From Lobosporangium transversale (taxonomy: Eukaryota; Mortierellomycota; Mortierellomycetes; Mortierellales; Mortierellaceae), in assembly GCF_002105155.1 (NCBI RefSeq), contig NW_019029039.1, positions 124,001 through 188,000 of the forward strand: a stretch of DNA of 64,000 nt. Direction: 5' to 3'. This document shows, piece after piece, positions 59,781 through 64,000 of the stretch. The position numbers were made by a program, and so were the translations under genes. The notes under the pieces are model-generated. The model saw only the letters and a list, made by a program, of their open reading frames with translations. It did no database searches and was not told where the DNA came from. Position 1 is the stretch's first letter; each line of letters opens with the position of its first letter.

Positions 59781-62700
59781 ATGCATCGTAGATGGCTCTC
59801 TACAAATGTATCAATATCAACAGCAGTAACAGCAACAGTAACCCCATCATCAAAAGCCTCAAGGCTCATAATAACGAACAAAGCGAGGGCTGTATCATTT
59901 CAACAACTCTTGAGGCCATTAGGGACATGTGAGATCAGTCATAGTAGATATGAATTAAAATTGGGACGAGGACTAGAGCTAGGGTCAGTATTGAGTCCAG
60001 GATCAAGGTTGGAATTAGGATCAGGATCAACGGTATCATCATCATCACCATTATTTAGTAGGCGAGAGCACTTTTGTAATACAGCGTTGACACCACTCCT
60101 TCGCCTTGATACCCCGGCAACTACGATGACGACAACGCAATCACTGCAAAAACAAAATTGGCAGCATCCTGTCCAGGGGATCAGAAATTCACATCCATCA
60201 ATATCTTATTACTATCACTACCATCAACATTTGTGCATTGGATCTCCACGTAAATCAATTCCTGCTGTTGCTTCAAAGCGTTCGCTATCAACATCAACCT
60301 CATCATCCTCATCGTCATCCTCATCCGCATCATCATCAGCTTCAGAGGTTTCACAAGGAGGGACTGCAGGGTTCGCACCATCATCATCATCTTCTTCTTC
60401 AGAGATACAGGCTGTACAATCTTCCTGGCATTTCCCACAATCCACTCGAGATCAAATGAGTCAGCGATCGTGGCTACCAAATCAACTCGAGCCATTACCA
60501 TTACCAATTGCACTTAAAGCCTTCCGCTCATCCAATACAACAACAGCATCATCAACATCATCAACATCGTCATCATTCATAAGAGGGGATTTTTCATCAA
60601 TAACAAAGTATAGAGCAGATAGAGTTGAAGAGCGTAGGTTTCCACGCCCTCCAGCAGTGATTGGATCACAACCTCTATATTATTTTGCAAGGAGATTTCC
60701 AATCTTGGCCGAACAAGAGTTGAATGCAATGCCACACAAGACTGCACTGGATTATTCGAGTTTCCTATTAGGAGCAATGGAGACCTCTTATCCATCTGCC
60801 ACGACATTGCGAAGCGTAGTACGACAATTTAGGAATTTCTTAAAAGCATCATCTTTGCAGGAGCAATTGGAGTTACCTAGAGCTAGAATATGGGCACAAA
60901 CTATTAGAGGTTTAATCTGGTTGAAGCAATATCGTCAAGCTCGAGTGGCAATTCATGCGATGCAGAAACTTGGGATCAAACCTACAGGTTATGCATGGCG
61001 AGGGATCTGTCGTGGATGGATTCAACAGGGGCAATTGAATCGAGCGGAGGCATTAGCGGCTCAAGTGTTCACAAGACCCGAAATTTCGCATGATTATCAA
61101 TTGGAGGAACGTCCTTATTATATGACGGATATGGAGAAAACAACGACAACGTCAGCCCGTCGAAAGCATCGTTCACCCATGTCTCCTAATTCTGCCCCTC
61201 TCTTCTTGGTGATTGAAGCCTTAGCGGAGGCTGGGGAGATGGAACGAGCTCGTTATTGGTTTGATCGGATTCCAGAGCATGAGATGACGGATTTGTTAAC
61301 AAGTGATATGGTGGCAGGATACTTAAAAGTGGGGCAACAGGATAAAGCTCATGAAGTGATCCGGATCATGGCCCGATGTGGTGTTCGACCAACAGCCATT
61401 GTCTTTAATCCAATTGTAGAACACGCAGTGAACCATTTAGGGATGGACACAGCAGAGCAGCTGGTTCGAGATATGATGGAATTGGGAACGTTTATGAATT
61501 TGTTCACATACAAGATTTTGATCCGTGGATATGTGGCGACAGGACAAAAAGAGAAAGCTTTAGAGTGTCTTCAACGGATTCGAGCCTCTGGAATTGAAAC
61601 GGATCGAGCCTTGGGTAGGATTCTGTTGGATGGGCTTTGGAATCTAGGTGAAGTCCGTCGAGGAGACCATGGCCCTCCTGAACATTTCTCAGGATCAAAT
61701 CGTGATACTGGTAACAGTAGTGACAGCAGCAGCAGCAGTAGCAGCAGCAGTAGCAGCAGCAGCAACAGAGATAGTAGGGATACCTTAATGGGGAAGGAAA
61801 CCACGACAAGAGATGGTAATGATATGGATCTTGAGATTGAGGATTTAGATTTTGTGGGCCAGCCTGGATGGGGAGCCAAATGCGTCGAGTATATTCAACA
61901 TGGTAAAATCGAGTTGGCAGAGGAAGCGCTTTACATGGCATTAATGTTGAAGAGCAGCAGCAGTGGCAACAATAAGAGTAAAGCAGAGTTTGATAAGAAC
62001 GTATTGCAGGTTATTAGGGCAATGATTGATCAACGAGAGATGACTCGAGCTAAACGCTGGTTCGATTGTCTCGTCTCATCATTATCATTATCATCGTCAT
62101 TGTCTTTATCGAGGTACGAGTCACGAGACCTTGACCAGCTGGTAGATCTGATGAACCATATGGTTTCTGGATATCTTCAAATGCATCAAACAGGAGAAGC
62201 AGAGGCCATCATCCAGACGATGGCTCAATATGGAGCACAGCCCACGGTAGAGACTATTAATTTGATGCTTCAATGGACTACTTTGCAGGCCGATATGACG
62301 GACGCGGAAGTTCTCATAACCAAAATGATTCAATCAGGGGTTGAGCCTAACCAGAAGACGTATGAGATCTTGTCACAGGGTTATGCAATGCGTGGCGCTG
62401 TCGATTCATTACAAGAATGTATCTCCAAGATGGAGGATGCAGGCTTTAGACACTCAGATTTGACACAGTCGACCCAAGAGCTGTGTTTGGCGCTGTTAGG
62501 TCGTGGCAGTAATGATGGTGGTGAAAGAGAACAGGCTTTTTCTTCTACTTCTTCTTCCTCTTCCTTCATGTCTACAGATATTTTGGACAGACTATGTTTA
62601 CAGTGGATCAAACAGGACGAAATGTTACGAGCAGAAGAGTTTGTGAATCATTTGAGATCGAATCCGAATGTGCCGGTGACCAAGATACCGTATACGACCC

Positions 62701-63950
62701 TTATCCAAGGTTGGATTGATCAAAGTCAACGCAACACTGTCTCAACCTCAGCATTACAGGCCATTACTCAGTCACGTCCCGATAACAGTAGCGATGGGCT
62801 GTCAGGATCTGAATCAGGAACAAAGGCAACAACAACCTCGGCCTCAACTTTGACTCCGACTTCATCCTCAGTCCCTAGTAGTGAAAGTCTTCACCAAGAG
62901 TTCCGACTACGAGAAGAGAATGTATCAAAGATGCGTAAAGCTCGGTACTGGTTTGACAAGATGCCCAAGGAGCAGCAGCAGACATTAGATCTGGTGAATA
63001 GAATGATTGGGGGTTACATGGCCTTGGGATTAGAACAAGAATCTGAAGAGTTGATTCAATGGATGGCCTCCAAACGAATCAAGCCTGATGTGAAGACATA
63101 CAACCATATGTTGGGACATATGATCCAGAGACTGACGATGCCAGCTGCTGAAGGAATGATTCATAGGATGCAGAGAGGAGGGATTCAGCCCGATATTGAA
63201 ACCTGGAATTTGATGATCCGTGGATATGTCATTCGTGGAGAATTGAAAGAGGCGATGGGATGCTTGGATCGTATGGCTGGTATTCAAAATCCGCCAGCAT
63301 CAACATCAGCATCAACATCGGCTCGGGCCACAGCCACATCTAAGAACAAATCCAAGACACGTGAGGCTATTGACGCGTTCGATCAGGAAATTGTAGAGAT
63401 GGTTATCCATGAAGAGAAAAAGGAAGAGGAGGATTCTGTTAAGGAGAGCGGACTCGATGAAGAGTCAACGATGGCTTTAACAGCCGATACAATCCATGGC
63501 AATCAAGGCTATCGTCGTAATCATCGTCGTCCTTTATCATCAGGGGCAGAGTCAATGTACGTTAACAGTGTTGTTGCAGTGGAACCGAATGAAACGACAG
63601 TGAAGCTTCTTCTGTCAGGATTTGGTCCAGAGGTGAAGCCTATTCAAGGACGTGGAGACTATGGTCGCGCACTAGAGTTGTATAAAAGCAGAGTGGCACG
63701 TCAGAAACAGCAACAAGATCTATTGCTTCAAGGCCTTGCAGCATGGAGTCAACAACAACATGATGGTGGTAGTAATGATGATGAATGGGTATTGGACCAT
63801 TTAGAAATGCTTCAAAGTCTATCAAGTGAATTGAAAGGATCTGAAATTGGGATGACAGATATGGATTGGAAGAATGAGCTCCGATGGGAGGAGATGATGG
63901 AGATGGAAAGAGAACGAGAACGAGAACTCTCTGGAGGAAGAAGTGTGTAA
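59781..63950 (+). CDS. pentatricopeptide repeat (PPR) protein, presumed mitochondrial
   Basis: Single exon, 1,389 residues. The Ser/Thr/Arg-rich start MHRRWLSTNVSISTAVTATV suits a mitochondrial presequence. From ~residue 370 come tandem ~35-residue helical repeats with PPR signatures, e.g. ARVAIHAMQKLGIKPTGYAW, EVIRIMARCGVRPTAIVFNP, LVRDMMELGTFMNLFTYKIL, LITKMIQSGVEPNQKTYEIL, GMIHRMQRGGIQPDIETWNL, in at least three clusters. Long low-complexity insertions separate the clusters: poly-Ser at 61723-61765 (AGC repeats) and Thr/Ser linkers. The (AGC)n, TCATCA and GACGAT runs are variable. Expected to bind organellar RNA for processing, stability or translation. The tail is rich in Glu/Arg. The reading frame is intact to the TAA at 63948-63950. 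Confidence 0.93.
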   Translation: MHRRWLSTNVSISTAVTATVTPSSKASRLIITNKARAVSFQQLLRPLGTCEISHSRYELKLGRGLELGSVLSPGSRLELGSGSTVSSSSPLFSRREHFCNTALTPLLRLDTPATTMTTTQSLQKQNWQHPVQGIRNSHPSISYYYHYHQHLCIGSPRKSIPAVASKRSLSTSTSSSSSSSSSASSSASEVSQGGTAGFAPSSSSSSSEIQAVQSSWHFPQSTRDQMSQRSWLPNQLEPLPLPIALKAFRSSNTTTASSTSSTSSSFIRGDFSSITKYRADRVEERRFPRPPAVIGSQPLYYFARRFPILAEQELNAMPHKTALDYSSFLLGAMETSYPSATTLRSVVRQFRNFLKASSLQEQLELPRARIWAQTIRGLIWLKQYRQARVAIHAMQKLGIKPTGYAWRGICRGWIQQGQLNRAEALAAQVFTRPEISHDYQLEERPYYMTDMEKTTTTSARRKHRSPMSPNSAPLFLVIEALAEAGEMERARYWFDRIPEHEMTDLLTSDMVAGYLKVGQQDKAHEVIRIMARCGVRPTAIVFNPIVEHAVNHLGMDTAEQLVRDMMELGTFMNLFTYKILIRGYVATGQKEKALECLQRIRASGIETDRALGRILLDGLWNLGEVRRGDHGPPEHFSGSNRDTGNSSDSSSSSSSSSSSSSNRDSRDTLMGKETTTRDGNDMDLEIEDLDFVGQPGWGAKCVEYIQHGKIELAEEALYMALMLKSSSSGNNKSKAEFDKNVLQVIRAMIDQREMTRAKRWFDCLVSSLSLSSSLSLSRYESRDLDQLVDLMNHMVSGYLQMHQTGEAEAIIQTMAQYGAQPTVETINLMLQWTTLQADMTDAEVLITKMIQSGVEPNQKTYEILSQGYAMRGAVDSLQECISKMEDAGFRHSDLTQSTQELCLALLGRGSNDGGEREQAFSSTSSSSSFMSTDILDRLCLQWIKQDEMLRAEEFVNHLRSNPNVPVTKIPYTTLIQGWIDQSQRNTVSTSALQAITQSRPDNSSDGLSGSESGTKATTTSASTLTPTSSSVPSSESLHQEFRLREENVSKMRKARYWFDKMPKEQQQTLDLVNRMIGGYMALGLEQESEELIQWMASKRIKPDVKTYNHMLGHMIQRLTMPAAEGMIHRMQRGGIQPDIETWNLMIRGYVIRGELKEAMGCLDRMAGIQNPPASTSASTSARATATSKNKSKTREAIDAFDQEIVEMVIHEEKKEEEDSVKESGLDEESTMALTADTIHGNQGYRRNHRRPLSSGAESMYVNSVVAVEPNETTVKLLLSGFGPEVKPIQGRGDYGRALELYKSRVARQKQQQDLLLQGLAAWSQQQHDGGSNDDEWVLDHLEMLQSLSSELKGSEIGMTDMDWKNELRWEEMMEMERERERELSGGRSV

Positions 63951-64000
63951 AAAAAAAACTCTTTTCCCACGCTTGATTGATTTTTTTTTTTTTTAGTTTT

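Noticed and set aside
60181-60513. Met/Arg-rich and Asp-rich minus ORFs
   Set aside because: Antisense of the TCATCA/ATCATC repeats in the PPR gene.

Overview
This 64 kb window is eukaryotic nuclear DNA, almost certainly from an early-diverging filamentous fungus. Genes are split by many short GT-AG introns and use the standard code. Promoters carry occasional TATA boxes and pyrimidine-rich leaders, and A/T homopolymers of 15-40 bases are scattered through introns and intergenic DNA. A GDP-L-fucose synthase, a GPI-anchored Kre9/Knh1-type wall protein and a relic WD40 protein of the kind common in Mortierella genomes point to Mucoromycota, most likely Mortierellomycotina. The lineage is inference; 'fungus' is well supported.

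Layout. 0-9.1 kb: 3' end of a low-complexity protein, an Ahp1-type peroxiredoxin (-), a BAR-SH3 protein (Rvs167/Hob1 type) and the five-RRM rRNA-processing factor Mrd1. 9.1-18.9 kb: gene-poor, with one GPI-anchored surface protein, two identical inverted 184-bp MITEs, a third diverged copy and decayed ORF fragments. 18.9-29.6 kb: housekeeping genes, namely Rab GDI, GDP-L-fucose synthase, mitochondrial uS19, ribosomal eL19 and uS13 (divergent pair) and a frameshifted glutathione S-transferase. 29.6-33.8 kb: a mobile-element patch with a terminal-inverted-repeat element, tRNA-Ser(GCU) and three tandem poly(A)-tailed retroposon-like segments. 33.8-43.1 kb: a full-length MRP-type (ABCC) transporter, a Dbp5-like DEAD-box helicase and a Nudix hydrolase. 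43-54 kb: three single-pass, Ser/Thr-rich surface proteins, two of them PPxY-bearing paralogues on the minus strand with the same intron position, and a WD40 pseudogene between them. 55.4-64 kb: a mitochondrial block with SDH4 and MPP-beta divergently transcribed from a 468-bp spacer, then a 1,389-residue pentatricopeptide repeat protein.

Exon-intron models were built by hand from splice signals and reading phase. The coding lengths of the multi-exon models divide by three, except the peroxiredoxin, where one junction stays out by a base. Recurring oddities are tiny first coding exons (2-9 nt, including start codons split by an intron), homopolymer runs lying directly on splice sites, and many MITE-like or retroposon-like insertions between otherwise well-kept genes.
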